Source: JAKFWF01 sp963732635 (GTDB lineage Bacteria; Pseudomonadota; Alphaproteobacteria; Rhizobiales; Hyphomicrobiaceae). Taken from it: a stretch of DNA of 64,000 bases. Each line of letters starts with the position of its first letter. Positions within the stretch are counted from its first letter, which is position 1. Made by a program: the position numbers and the translations under genes. The notes under the pieces were generated by a model that saw nothing but the letters and a program-made list of their open reading frames with translations, was not told where the DNA came from and did no database searches. Location: assembly GCA_963732635.1 (NCBI GenBank), contig CAVTAL010000033.1:434001-498000 (forward strand), read 5' to 3'. Shown piece after piece: positions 8,619 through 16,876 of the stretch.

Positions 8619-10700
8619 TCAATTCCCGCGAATGATGTCGACCTGATTGGCGAGATCCCGCAGGGATTTGCGGGCGACGGTTTCAGATGCCGGGCAGTCT
8701 TTCGACCGCAGCCGGTCGTACACCGCGACCATGTCGCCGCGAAATGCCTGACCGAGCGAGCGCTTGGCGACGCCGGTGGCGACGGCGCCACTGCCCCAAC
8801 GCGCCTTGCACACCAGGCGACCGAGGTACTCCGTCAGTGTCGCCTTGTAACCGTCGCCGGAAGGGCCGTTGGCGAGGCTCTGCTGCGACTGCCATTTCTG
8901 TGCTTCGGGCGACCTAGCCCAATTCTGACTATCGCCCCCCATCATTATTGCCTTCAGGCCGTCCCGCATGCGCGCCTGCAACCGCACGCCGACATTCTTG
9001 TCGATAATCACCTTCAGGCGCGCCACTTCCAGATCGTCGAGCGGATTGAGCACCACATGCGATAAATCGGCGAGCGCGAGCGCATCATCTGCAGCCGGTA
9101 GCGTCATCCAGATGCGGGCGCCGCGCAGATCGGCGGCGGTCAACTTGGCCCGCGTCAGGTCAGCACCCTGCAGCTTCGCGTTGCCGAGATCGGCGCCTTC
9201 GAGATCGGTGTCACGCAATTGCGCGCCCTGCAGTTCGGCATGACTGAGAACGGCGCCTTGCATCTGGGCGCTCGAGAAGTCGGCCATCGGCAGCGACGCA
9301 CCACTGAGATCGGCACCTTGCATGGTCGCGATCAGGAAGTTCGCGCCCTGCAGTTGGGCGCCGCCGCTGAAGTCGGCCCGCTCCAGGTGAGCGCTGGAGA
9401 AATTCGCCCCGGTCAAAACGCCGTACGACAGGTCGGCGGCTTCCAGTATCGCCTCCTCGAAACGGGCGCCGCGCGCATCGATACCGGCGAGGCGGGCGCC
9501 TTTCATGTTGGCTCGGGTGAAGTTCGCGCCCTGAGCCGAGGCACAGCGAGCGGCCTCGCGATTGTCGGCGAGGTAGAGTTCATTGATGTCGGCGCACTGC
9601 AATCGCACACCGACCATATTCGCGCCGACAAGGCTCGCGCCGGCAAGGTCCACGTTGGTCAGGTCGGCGCCGCGGAAATCGGTCCGGTCGAGCTTGGCGT
9701 ATCTGAGATCCCGGCCACGCAGTACGAGCCCACTCTCGGCGCCCTTGCCGTCCTTCGCCGCCGCCAGATCGAGATCGGTCGCGAGCAGGTTGCGATGAAA
9801 CACCCCGAACAAGCTGCCATCAGCCCGCGCCGCCGTGAACGGTAACGAAAAGCCCATGGCGGCCGGCGTCGCATCCTGGCCGGTGCCCCGGGTCAGGCTC
9901 GGCGTTGTGCCCTGCCTGCCGCCGGCCGGGCTCATCGTCGCGGCCAGCCGATCGAGCATTTCACCGGGAATGGTTGCCACGAAGAACGAGAAAAACGTAA
10001 CCACCGCAAGCAACAAGCTGGTTCCTGCAAAAGTGAATGGATGTTCGCGCGTCGAACGCCAGAACGCCGCCGGGAATGACGTCTCAGCCCGCGTCAGGAA
10101 TATGCCGATCAGCACCAGCATGCCGATGTCGGCGACGAGCGCGATCCGGTGCGCCCAGGTTACCGTCTCGTCATGGAACGGCAGGTAGCGGATCTGAATG
10201 TAAAGCAGCAGGATGACCGGCAGCACCACCAGTGTGAGCCATGACATGCCATGCAGGAAAGCGCTCATCACATAGCTGCGGTGGGGGCCGGCAATCGCCT
10301 GGACGAAAAAGAAATTGTGCAGCTCTAGCCGCAGCGGGTGAGTACGCAGATCGGTGGCTTCGAGCCCCCGTACCGACTGATCAAACTCCAGCGTCTTGCG
10401 TGCCAGCAACACGAGTTGGGATACGACCCCCAAATGGAACATCACCAGCAAGATCGGCGCAAACTGGAAGAACTGGGACTGCTGGATGCTGACTTGCAAG
10501 AGTGGCAGCGTGACCGGTGTCTCGAGCAGCAGATCGCGGTGGGTGACGCCCGCGACCGCGATCGTCAGATAGGTCATCAAACCGAGAAAGATCAGCCAGG
10601 CGGTGTGAGCGGTGTCGCTTGAATTGTTGACGGCCTCAAGCAGGCTGTACGGGTTGACCGGTGTTTCGGTCTCAGGCCCGATGCGCATTGCCTCCGACAT
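8619..10700 (-). CDS. Membrane-anchored pentapeptide-repeat protein
   Basis: A 693-aa protein from ATG 10700 (MSEAMRIGPETETPV), preceded by GGGCGGGG. The N-terminal part (to about residue 270) has five hydrophobic spans, including TAWLIFLGLMTYLTIAVAGV, FAPILLVMFHLGVVSQLVLL and LLLAVVTFFSFFVATIPG. Residues of about 330-560 are pentapeptide repeats of the A(D/N)LXX type (FRGADLTNVDLAGASLVGAN and many more), which fold as a right-handed quadrilateral beta-helix. The last 100 residues are not repetitive. Such proteins occur widely in proteobacteria without assigned function; the helix may be a protein-interaction surface in the cytoplasm or periplasm. No toxin or kinase domain is visible. Confidence 0.85.
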   Translation of the reverse strand: MSEAMRIGPETETPVNPYSLLEAVNNSSDTAHTAWLIFLGLMTYLTIAVAGVTHRDLLLETPVTLPLLQVSIQQSQFFQFAPILLVMFHLGVVSQLVLLARKTLEFDQSVRGLEATDLRTHPLRLELHNFFFVQAIAGPHRSYVMSAFLHGMSWLTLVVLPVILLLYIQIRYLPFHDETVTWAHRIALVADIGMLVLIGIFLTRAETSFPAAFWRSTREHPFTFAGTSLLLAVVTFFSFFVATIPGEMLDRLAATMSPAGGRQGTTPSLTRGTGQDATPAAMGFSLPFTAARADGSLFGVFHRNLLATDLDLAAAKDGKGAESGLVLRGRDLRYAKLDRTDFRGADLTNVDLAGASLVGANMVGVRLQCADINELYLADNREAARCASAQGANFTRANMKGARLAGIDARGARFEEAILEAADLSYGVLTGANFSSAHLERADFSGGAQLQGANFLIATMQGADLSGASLPMADFSSAQMQGAVLSHAELQGAQLRDTDLEGADLGNAKLQGADLTRAKLTAADLRGARIWMTLPAADDALALADLSHVVLNPLDDLEVARLKVIIDKNVGVRLQARMRDGLKAIMMGGDSQNWARSPEAQKWQSQQSLANGPSGDGYKATLTEYLGRLVCKARWGSGAVATGVAKRSLGQAFRGDMVAVYDRLRSKDCPASETVARKSLRDLANQVDIIRGN

Positions 10701-10994
10701 ATCGCCCCGCCCTTGCTTTGCCGCCACGCGCCTTCGACCATTTGCGAGCTTATGCGCGACCTTAGCGGAAAAACTGTGGCACTGTCGCCTGTCACCTGAC
10801 TGACACCACGACCACCGCAACATACTAAGTCAATGAATTACATTGAATTTTTCTGTGGTCAGTTAATCATTGCATTCATCTCCGAACGACTTGCGGTGCC
10901 ACCGCCTCGGATCGCCACATTGCTCGACTATTGACCGGAGCCGCGAATTCGACCCATCTGGGCCAGGACTAGCCAGCCAGAATTCACCAGGACG

Positions 10995-12773
10995 ATGCAT
11001 CGCCCCATGTTGCGCTACCAGCTTCTCGCAGCCATGGCACTTTCGACTGCAATTGTCGGTCAGGCCGCCCCCGTTCGGGCACAGACTGTTGCATCGGATA
11101 AATCGACCGTGGCCAAGTCGCAGGAAGCATCGGCCGCGCTCGTCAAAGGTAGCGCCTCGGCGGCCGTCGCCATGTTCACCGAGGCGCTGAAGGATACCGC
11201 GCTTTCCAATGATCGCCGCGCCGCGCTGCTGAACGATCGCGCCGTCGCCTATGGTCGGATCGGCCAGCCGCGCCTCGCGATCGACGACTTCAACAAGGCA
11301 GCCCAACTGTTCCCTGAATACGCCGCGCTGTATAATAATCGCGGCAATACGCTGCTCGCGCTAGGCCAGCCGCGCGAGGCGATCAAGGATTTCGATCGCG
11401 CCATTCTGCTGACGCCGGGATATGCAGTCGCCTATCATAATCGCGCCGGTGCTCACGCCAAGCTAGGCCAGACGACCGACGCGATCCGCGACTTCACCAA
11501 GGCGATCGAACTGATGCCGCAAAGCCCGGCACCGCTGTCCGGCCGGGGCCGCGCCTTCCTAGACGAGGGCCGCCCGTTCGCGGCGTTGCGCGACTTCTCG
11601 CGCGCATTGCAGAACGACGCCCGCTTCGGCATCGCCTATCGCTCGCGGGCGGAGGCCAAGATCGAGGTCGACCGGTTCGAGGAAGCGGTCGAGGACCTGA
11701 GCCGCGCAATTGCTTTCGAACCCGGTAACGCCGAGTTGTTCGTGCTGCGTGGCCAAGCCTATCTCGGCGTCCGCAATGCGCCTTCGGCGATCAAGGACTT
11801 CACCCGCGCCATCGAACTGGCGCCGCGATCAGTCGCCGCGCATCAGGAACGCGGCCTGGCGCACGCCAAGATCGAAGCCTTCGACGAAGCGGAAGCCGAT
11901 CTTGCACGCGCCATCGAAATCGATCCAAGGGCTGCAACCGCCTTCGCCTATCGCGGCTTCGTCTACAAGCTGACCGCCCAACCCGAGCTCGGCCTCAAGG
12001 AAATTGAAAAAGCGCTGCGCATCGACCCCAATCGCGCACTGGCGCAGTGGGCCAAGGGCGAGGTCGAGGAAGCGCTTGGCCGCATCGACGAAGCGATCGC
12101 CAGTTTCCGTCGTGCACTCGTATTGAAACCCAGCCTGAAGGACGCCGTCGAGGGTCTCGAACGTCTAGGGGCGGGCCAGGACAATTCCGGCGAGACAGAG
12201 GTATCCGGCGCCGGCATGGGCCGTTGGCGCGTCGTCGCCAAGCTCGGCCGCTTCCACGGCGTCACCGACGAGTTCCCGCGCCTGCGCGTGCCGTTGGAAA
12301 TGATGGGCGAGGGCAGCCCGAAGCTGCTCGAATGGGAACTTCGCAAGGCACCGCAGCAAGGTATCGGTACACTGCGTTTCAGTTCTGGGCGCAGTGGCGC
12401 GCTCGAAATCGAGCAGGTGGCGATCGTCGATACCCAGACTTCGACTATCATTGGCATCCTGCCGGAGCGGGTTGGTGATCGAACGTCGAAGTGGAACTGG
12501 GATGATGGCCGCGTGACGATCGCCAGTATCGACGGCGTGACCGACGAATTTGCCATCCGCACGGTCAAGCCGAAGGACGTTCCGGTCGCCGCCGCGCCGT
12601 CGACGAAGCGCGTCTCGTCAAACCAAAACGAGGGCAGCAGCAAGGGCACGCCGTCGTGGGCACCGTGGGCCCAATCCGGCTGGGGCGGCGGTGGTGGCGG
12701 GTCACAGCCGCAGCGACAGCAACGCCAGGGGGCGAAACCAAAGACCCTGTTCGACATCCTGCTCGGCCAATGA
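10995..12773 (+). CDS. Exported tetratricopeptide-repeat protein
   Basis: A 592-aa protein with a signal peptide (LLAAMALSTAIVGQAAPVRAQ, cut after about residue 30). At least nine TPR units run from about residue 75 to 400; typical stretches are ALYNNRGNTLLALGQPREAI and YRGFVYKLTAQPELGLKEIE. The C-terminal 190 residues form a separate domain (GRWRVVAKLGRFHGVTDEF onward), followed by a Gly/Gln-rich tail ending KTLFDILLGQ. Probably periplasmic and scaffolding; no enzymatic motif is seen. It is divergent from the pentapeptide gene across a 294-bp AT-richer gap that should hold both promoters. An alternative start at MLRYQLLAAM is possible. Confidence 0.82.
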   Translation: MHRPMLRYQLLAAMALSTAIVGQAAPVRAQTVASDKSTVAKSQEASAALVKGSASAAVAMFTEALKDTALSNDRRAALLNDRAVAYGRIGQPRLAIDDFNKAAQLFPEYAALYNNRGNTLLALGQPREAIKDFDRAILLTPGYAVAYHNRAGAHAKLGQTTDAIRDFTKAIELMPQSPAPLSGRGRAFLDEGRPFAALRDFSRALQNDARFGIAYRSRAEAKIEVDRFEEAVEDLSRAIAFEPGNAELFVLRGQAYLGVRNAPSAIKDFTRAIELAPRSVAAHQERGLAHAKIEAFDEAEADLARAIEIDPRAATAFAYRGFVYKLTAQPELGLKEIEKALRIDPNRALAQWAKGEVEEALGRIDEAIASFRRALVLKPSLKDAVEGLERLGAGQDNSGETEVSGAGMGRWRVVAKLGRFHGVTDEFPRLRVPLEMMGEGSPKLLEWELRKAPQQGIGTLRFSSGRSGALEIEQVAIVDTQTSTIIGILPERVGDRTSKWNWDDGRVTIASIDGVTDEFAIRTVKPKDVPVAAAPSTKRVSSNQNEGSSKGTPSWAPWAQSGWGGGGGGSQPQRQQRQGAKPKTLFDILLGQ

Positions 12774-12834
12774 TCCGTTGTTCGTTGCGATCCGTTTCGT
12801 CTGCACGGCTCTGCCGCCGTGGAGTTGAAGTTTC

Positions 12835-14277
12835 GTGAAAATTGCGCCCACCATCATGTGGTTCCGACAGGACCTCAGGCTTACCGACAATCCGGCGCTC
12901 GACCATGCGGTCGCCCGCGGCGCGCCGGTCATCGCGCTCTACATTCTCGATGATGAAACACCTGGTGGCTGGGCCGCCGGTGGAGCGAGCCGCTGGTGGC
13001 TGCATCACAGCCTCGTCGCGCTCTCGGCGGATATAGCGGCGCGCGGCGCAACGCTGATCCTGCGACGCGGACCCGCCGCCAAGGTTCTAGCCGACGTCGC
13101 CCGCGAAACCGGTGCCGATCGTGTCGCAGCCAGCCGCTGCTACGAGCCATGGGCGGGCGCCCTTGAAAAGCGCCTGCACGAAACGCTCAAGTCCGCCGCC
13201 GTGACCTTCGCGCGCTATCCGGGCAGCCTACTGTTCGACCCCGACCACGTCCGCACCAAGACCGACGTGCCGTACAAGGTCTATACGCCTTTCTGGCGGG
13301 CGGTGTCGGCTTCACCGCAGCGCTCGGCGGTCGCGGCACCGAAAAAAATCGCTTCGCCGGCCCACTTACCGAAGTCCGATCGGCTCGATGACTGGAACTT
13401 GCTGCCGTCGAAGCCCGACTGGGCCGGCGGGCTGCGCGAAGCCTGGAAGCCGGGCGAATTGGGCGCTGCCGCCCGCCTCGACTGGTTTCTCGAAAACGCC
13501 TTGCGTGATTACGGCACCAATCGCAACCGTCCGGATCTCGAAGGCACGTCGCGCTTGTCACCGCACTTGCACTTCGGCGAGATCAGCCCGGCCGTGTGCT
13601 GGCATCGGGCAAATGCCTACGCCGCCGCGCATCCGAACGTCGATGCCGGCCTCGAAGTGTTCCTCAAGGAACTGGTCTGGCGCGAGTTCTCCTATCACCT
13701 GCTGCATCATTGGCCGACTTTGCCCGAGGAGCCGTTCCGACCGGAGTTCGCAAGGTTTCCGTGGGCTGACAACGACAGCCATTTGAAGGCCTGGCAGCGT
13801 GGCCAGACCGGCTATCCGATCGTCGACGCCGGCATGCGCGAGCTTTGGCACACGGGCTGGATGCACAACCGTGTGCGCATGATCGTCGGTTCGTTCCTGG
13901 TCAAGGATTTGCTGATCCCCTGGCAGAAGGGCGAGCAATGGTTCTGGGACTGCCTTGTCGATGCCGATCTCGCGGCGAATGCGGCGAGCTGGCAGTGGAT
14001 CGCCGGCTGCGGCGCCGATGCCGCGCCCTACTTCAGAGTGTTCAATCCCCAGTTGCAGGGCGAGAAGTTCGACGCACAAGGCGCCTATGTCCGCCGCTGG
14101 GTGCCCGAAATTGCCAAGTTGCCGGACAAATACCTGCACGCGCCCGCGACCGCGCCGCGCGAAGTGCTAAGCCATTGCGGCATTGCGCTTGGTCAAACCT
14201 ACCCGCTTCCAATCGTCGACCATGGCCGCGCCCGCGACGCGGCTCTCGCAGCGTTCGCGTCGTTGAAATCGTTATGA
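12835..14277 (+). CDS. phrB: Deoxyribodipyrimidine photolyase (cryptochrome/photolyase family)
   Basis: A 480-aa flavoprotein that splits UV-induced pyrimidine dimers with blue light. The GTG start gives MKIAPTIMWFRQDLRLTDNP, the N-terminal antenna-domain signature. The FAD-binding C-terminal domain shows LEGTSRLSPHLHFGEISP (near residue 237), VWREFSYHLLHHWP, GYPIVDAGMRELWHTGWMHN, WQKGEQWFWDCLVDADLAAN and YFRVFNPQLQGEKFD. The conserved tryptophans of the electron-transfer path and the FAD-contact asparagine are in these segments. It follows the TPR gene by 61 bp. Class I CPD photolyase is most likely; a cryptochrome cannot be excluded from sequence alone. Confidence 0.95.
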   Translation: MKIAPTIMWFRQDLRLTDNPALDHAVARGAPVIALYILDDETPGGWAAGGASRWWLHHSLVALSADIAARGATLILRRGPAAKVLADVARETGADRVAASRCYEPWAGALEKRLHETLKSAAVTFARYPGSLLFDPDHVRTKTDVPYKVYTPFWRAVSASPQRSAVAAPKKIASPAHLPKSDRLDDWNLLPSKPDWAGGLREAWKPGELGAAARLDWFLENALRDYGTNRNRPDLEGTSRLSPHLHFGEISPAVCWHRANAYAAAHPNVDAGLEVFLKELVWREFSYHLLHHWPTLPEEPFRPEFARFPWADNDSHLKAWQRGQTGYPIVDAGMRELWHTGWMHNRVRMIVGSFLVKDLLIPWQKGEQWFWDCLVDADLAANAASWQWIAGCGADAAPYFRVFNPQLQGEKFDAQGAYVRRWVPEIAKLPDKYLHAPATAPREVLSHCGIALGQTYPLPIVDHGRARDAALAAFASLKSL

Positions 14278-14355
14278 ATTGAACCGGTGGCGTCTGGCAT
14301 TCATTGATTGCAATCCTGCTTTAATGCGCATATATTTGCGCAAAAAAGAGGCTCG

Positions 14356-14559
14356 ATGGCGCCGCCCGAAACCAATACGCGGAAAATCATCCGACGCCTC
14401 GAAAGCGACGGCTGGTACACTCGCGGGGGCGGCGCTCACGATGTGTTCAAGCACCCCGATAAGCCGGGCCGCATCCAGGTGCCGCGACATCGGGAAGTAT
14501 CCATCGGCGTGGCGAGATCGATTGCTAAAATCGCAGGTTGGCCCAGCGAGGACGAGTGA
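14356..14559 (+). CDS. hicA: HicA-type toxin (mRNA interferase)
   Basis: A 67-aa double-stranded RNA-binding-fold toxin. ATG 14356 follows AAAGAGG. Diagnostic features are the start helix TRKIIRRLESDGWYTRGGGA, the catalytic His in GGAHDVFKHPD and the strand IQVPRHREVSIGVARSIAKI. HicA cleaves mRNA and is neutralised by the partner encoded next. Its stop codon overlaps the hicB start (TGATG), so the two are translationally coupled. The toxin-first gene order is normal for hicAB. Confidence 0.9.
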   Translation: MAPPETNTRKIIRRLESDGWYTRGGGAHDVFKHPDKPGRIQVPRHREVSIGVARSIAKIAGWPSEDE

Positions 14560-14963
14560 TGACCTATTACGTCGGGATCGTCGATGGCGGCGGCGAGGTC
14601 TGGGGAGTTAGGATTCCGGATTTCCCAGGCTGTCACGGCGGCGGCGGCACGCCCAAGGATGCGGTTGCGGACGCGACCCGCGCATTGCGTGAATTCGCCG
14701 CCGACATGGTTGCCGATGGTGAACAACTGCCCGAGCCACGTGATCTCGACCAGGTGCTCGCCGCGTTGAAGGCCGAAGGCGAGCCCGGTGGGGCGACCGT
14801 CTATGTGCCCTTGCTGCTCGATCGTGGCCGCGTCGTCCGCGCCAATATCTCACTCGACGCTGGCTTGCTCGACCAGATCGACGCGGAGGCTAGGCGTCGT
14901 GGGATGACCCGATCGGCATTTCTCGCCAGTGCTGCGGTCGACAAGATCGTAGAGGCCAACTGA
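14559..14963 (+). CDS. hicB: HicB-family antitoxin
   Basis: A 134-aa antitoxin starting MTYYVGIVDGGGEVWGVRIP. The N-terminal partially degraded RNase H-like fold is clear in VWGVRIPDFPGCHGGGGT and in DATRALREFAADM. The C-terminal 45 residues (ANISLDAGLLDQIDAEARRR, then GMTRSAFLASAA) form a ribbon-helix-helix DNA-binding domain, so the protein probably represses its own promoter and binds HicA. The ATG overlaps the hicA stop by one base. The promoter should lie in 14278-14355, where no other gene sits. Confidence 0.9.
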   Translation: MTYYVGIVDGGGEVWGVRIPDFPGCHGGGGTPKDAVADATRALREFAADMVADGEQLPEPRDLDQVLAALKAEGEPGGATVYVPLLLDRGRVVRANISLDAGLLDQIDAEARRRGMTRSAFLASAAVDKIVEAN

Positions 14964-14988
14964 TCAACCAGCCGATCGGATAAAGAAA

Positions 14989-16117
14989 TTGTCGCACTTC
15001 CACTACCGCCTGCTGTCGAAGAGCGGGCACGCCCGCCAGGGCGAGATCGTGACGCCGCGCGGCATCATCCGCACGCCGGCGTTCATGCCGGTCGGCACCG
15101 CCGGCACGGTCAAGGCGCTTTATCCCGAACAGGTGCGCGATGCCGGCGCCGACATCCTGCTCGGCAATACCTATCACTTGATGCTGCGGCCCGGCGCCGA
15201 GCGCGTCGCCCGCCTCGGTGGCTTGCATGAGTTCATGCGCTGGCAGGGTCCGATCCTGACCGACAGCGGCGGCTTCCAGGTGATGAGCCTCGCCAACCTG
15301 CGCAAAATGAGCGAGGACGGCGTCACCTTCCAATCGCACATCGACGGCTCGAAGCATCACGTGACGCCGGAGCGCTCGATCGAGATCCAGAGCCTGCTCG
15401 GCGCCGACATCCAGATGCAGCTCGACGAGTGCATCGAACTGCCAGCAACGCGCGAGCGCGCAATAGCCGCGATGGAACTGTCGCTGCGATGGGCCGAGCG
15501 CTCGAAGCGGGCGTTCGAGGCGCGCGCGAAGCCAGGGCAGGCGCTGTTCGGCATCGTCCAGGGCGGCACCGATCTCGAACTGCGGCAGCGCTCGGCCGAC
15601 GCGCTGGTGGCGATGGACCTGGCAGGCTACGCCGTCGGCGGACTTGCGGTCGGCGAGGGACACGAGGTGATGCTGGCGACGCTCGACGGCACCACGCCGC
15701 ATCTGCCGGTCGACAAACCGCGCTACCTGATGGGTGTCGGCACGCCGGTCGACATCATGGAGGCGGTGGCGCGCGGCATCGACATGTTCGACTGCGTGAT
15801 GCCGACGCGCTCGGGCCGGCACGGGCAGGCGTTCACCTGGGGCGGCAAGGTCAATTTGTACGAACGCCCGCCACGCCGACGACCCGCGCCCGCTCGATGC
15901 CGCGAGTTCGTGTCCGGCGGCGCGCGACTATTCCCGCGCCTACCTGCATCATCTGATGAAGTCCGGCGAATATCTCGGCGCGATGCTGCTGTCTTGGGTC
16001 AACACCGCCTTCTACCAGGACCTGATGTCAGCCATCCGCACGGCAATAGCCGAAGACCGCTACGCCGCGTTCGTGGCAGAACACAAGGCGCGATTGAGTG
16101 GCGCGGAAGTGGGATAA
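14989..16117 (+). pseudogene. tgt: tRNA-guanine transglycosylase, one-base frameshift
   Basis: Tgt swaps guanine-34 of Asp/Asn/His/Tyr tRNAs for preQ1 on the way to queuosine. The TTG start gives MSHFHYRLLSKSGHARQGEI. Catalytic-site landmarks are ILTDSGGFQVMSL (Asp near residue 103), GIVQGGTDLELR, GGLAVGEG and the nucleophile Asp in DMFDCVMPTR. The reading frame is lost at about 15860 (an extra A in TTGTACGAAC); in the next frame it continues NARHADDPRPLDAA to a TAA at 16115-16117. The span is 376 codons plus one base, the normal family length. In the restored tail the zinc-site region reads SSCPAARDYSRAYLHHL, with one Cys where the Zymomonas enzyme has three. The gene may be intact in the cell if the extra base is an error. 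Confidence 0.88.
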
Positions 16118-16150
16118 GTTCCATTTAGACATCGCGAACCTGCCCCGCAC

Positions 16151-16178
16151 CACTCACCACTCACCACTCACCACTCAC
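16151..16178. repeat. Tandem heptamer repeat (CACTCAC)x4
   Basis: Four perfect head-to-tail copies of CACTCAC just after tgt. The same heptamer recurs in three direct and several inverted copies at 41180-41275, so it is a dispersed element of this genome. Confidence 0.8.
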
Positions 16179-16469
16179 GAATTCACCATTTCACTGGCTT
16201 CACGCCACCACCCACTTATCCACGCCCCCCGCACCCATGCGATACTTCCCCTCGACCTCATGCGCAGAGGGGATGCCAACCGGTGGCGACCATTGCAGGC
16301 GTGTGTGGTTACAGGTCGATGGGTACAGCAGGGGACGCGCCCCCGGCCATCGAGGCTCGCCACATGGCACCTGATCGCCTTGCCCGATTGCAAGGCGTGA
16401 ATCAGCTGCCCAAAAAAGGTCCGGGCGTAATCCGGAGGAATGCTGTGGGTTTGCCCTTAAAATCCTGTC

Positions 16470-16535
16470 GCGAGGTGGCCCGTTGCCGCTTCTGTTACCC
16501 TTGCGGAAGTCCGCCGCGGCTTCCGGCCACCTCGC
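16470..16535. repeat. Long stem-loop, candidate structured RNA
   Basis: GCGAGGTGGCC (16470-16480) and GGCCACCTCGC (16525-16535) are perfect complements enclosing 44 GC-rich bases with further pairing potential (CTTC with GGAAG). On the minus strand a short hairpin and a run of six T follow about 55 bases downstream (near 16415-16432), which could end a small RNA. It does not match RNase P RNA, tmRNA, SRP RNA or 6S RNA motifs that I know. Confidence 0.5.
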
Positions 16536-16876
16536 ACCCCTCGCTCGAACACGCGGGGCCAAGCACAATCGGTCGGGTACGCATTTTTAGTTGCATCAGC
16601 ATCTCTAGTGAGACGTCAAGGATGGTAAATCAGGGCCGGTCGATCGATGTCCGATCCGCATGTCGCGCGTGCGCCCGCACCGGATCGTTCCGCTCCCCCA
16701 TCCGCCGCGCTCCGAACCGCGCTCCATATGACAAATTCGGATCGCAACGGCGGACGGCGGCGACTGTGGGGACATTGAACCGATTTCCAGGTTATTCCGC
16801 CTCTGTCGTTCTCAAGAGCCAGGAATTCGGTATGCTGTTCCCAAGGATACAACGATAGAATTGGAGGAGGCTCCCC

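Larger units (their letters stand above)
16118..16876. other. Intergenic region with heptamer repeats and a long stem-loop
   Basis: The 759 bases between tgt and hmgA hold no convincing gene. They contain four tandem CACTCAC heptamers (16151-16178) and a perfect 11-bp inverted repeat at 16470-16535. One minus-strand frame through 16200-16568 is open but lacks a good start and conserved features. The hmgA promoter should lie in the AT-richer last 150 bases. Confidence 0.6.

Noticed and set aside
16415..16560. RNase P RNA, tmRNA, SRP RNA or 6S RNA at the long hairpin
   Set aside because: None of the conserved core sequences of these RNAs could be found on either strand.
16200..16568. Minus-strand open frame of 122 codons between tgt and hmgA
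   Set aside because: No ribosome site, composition typical of antisense GC-rich DNA, and it overlaps a strong palindrome. Kept only as an intergenic note.
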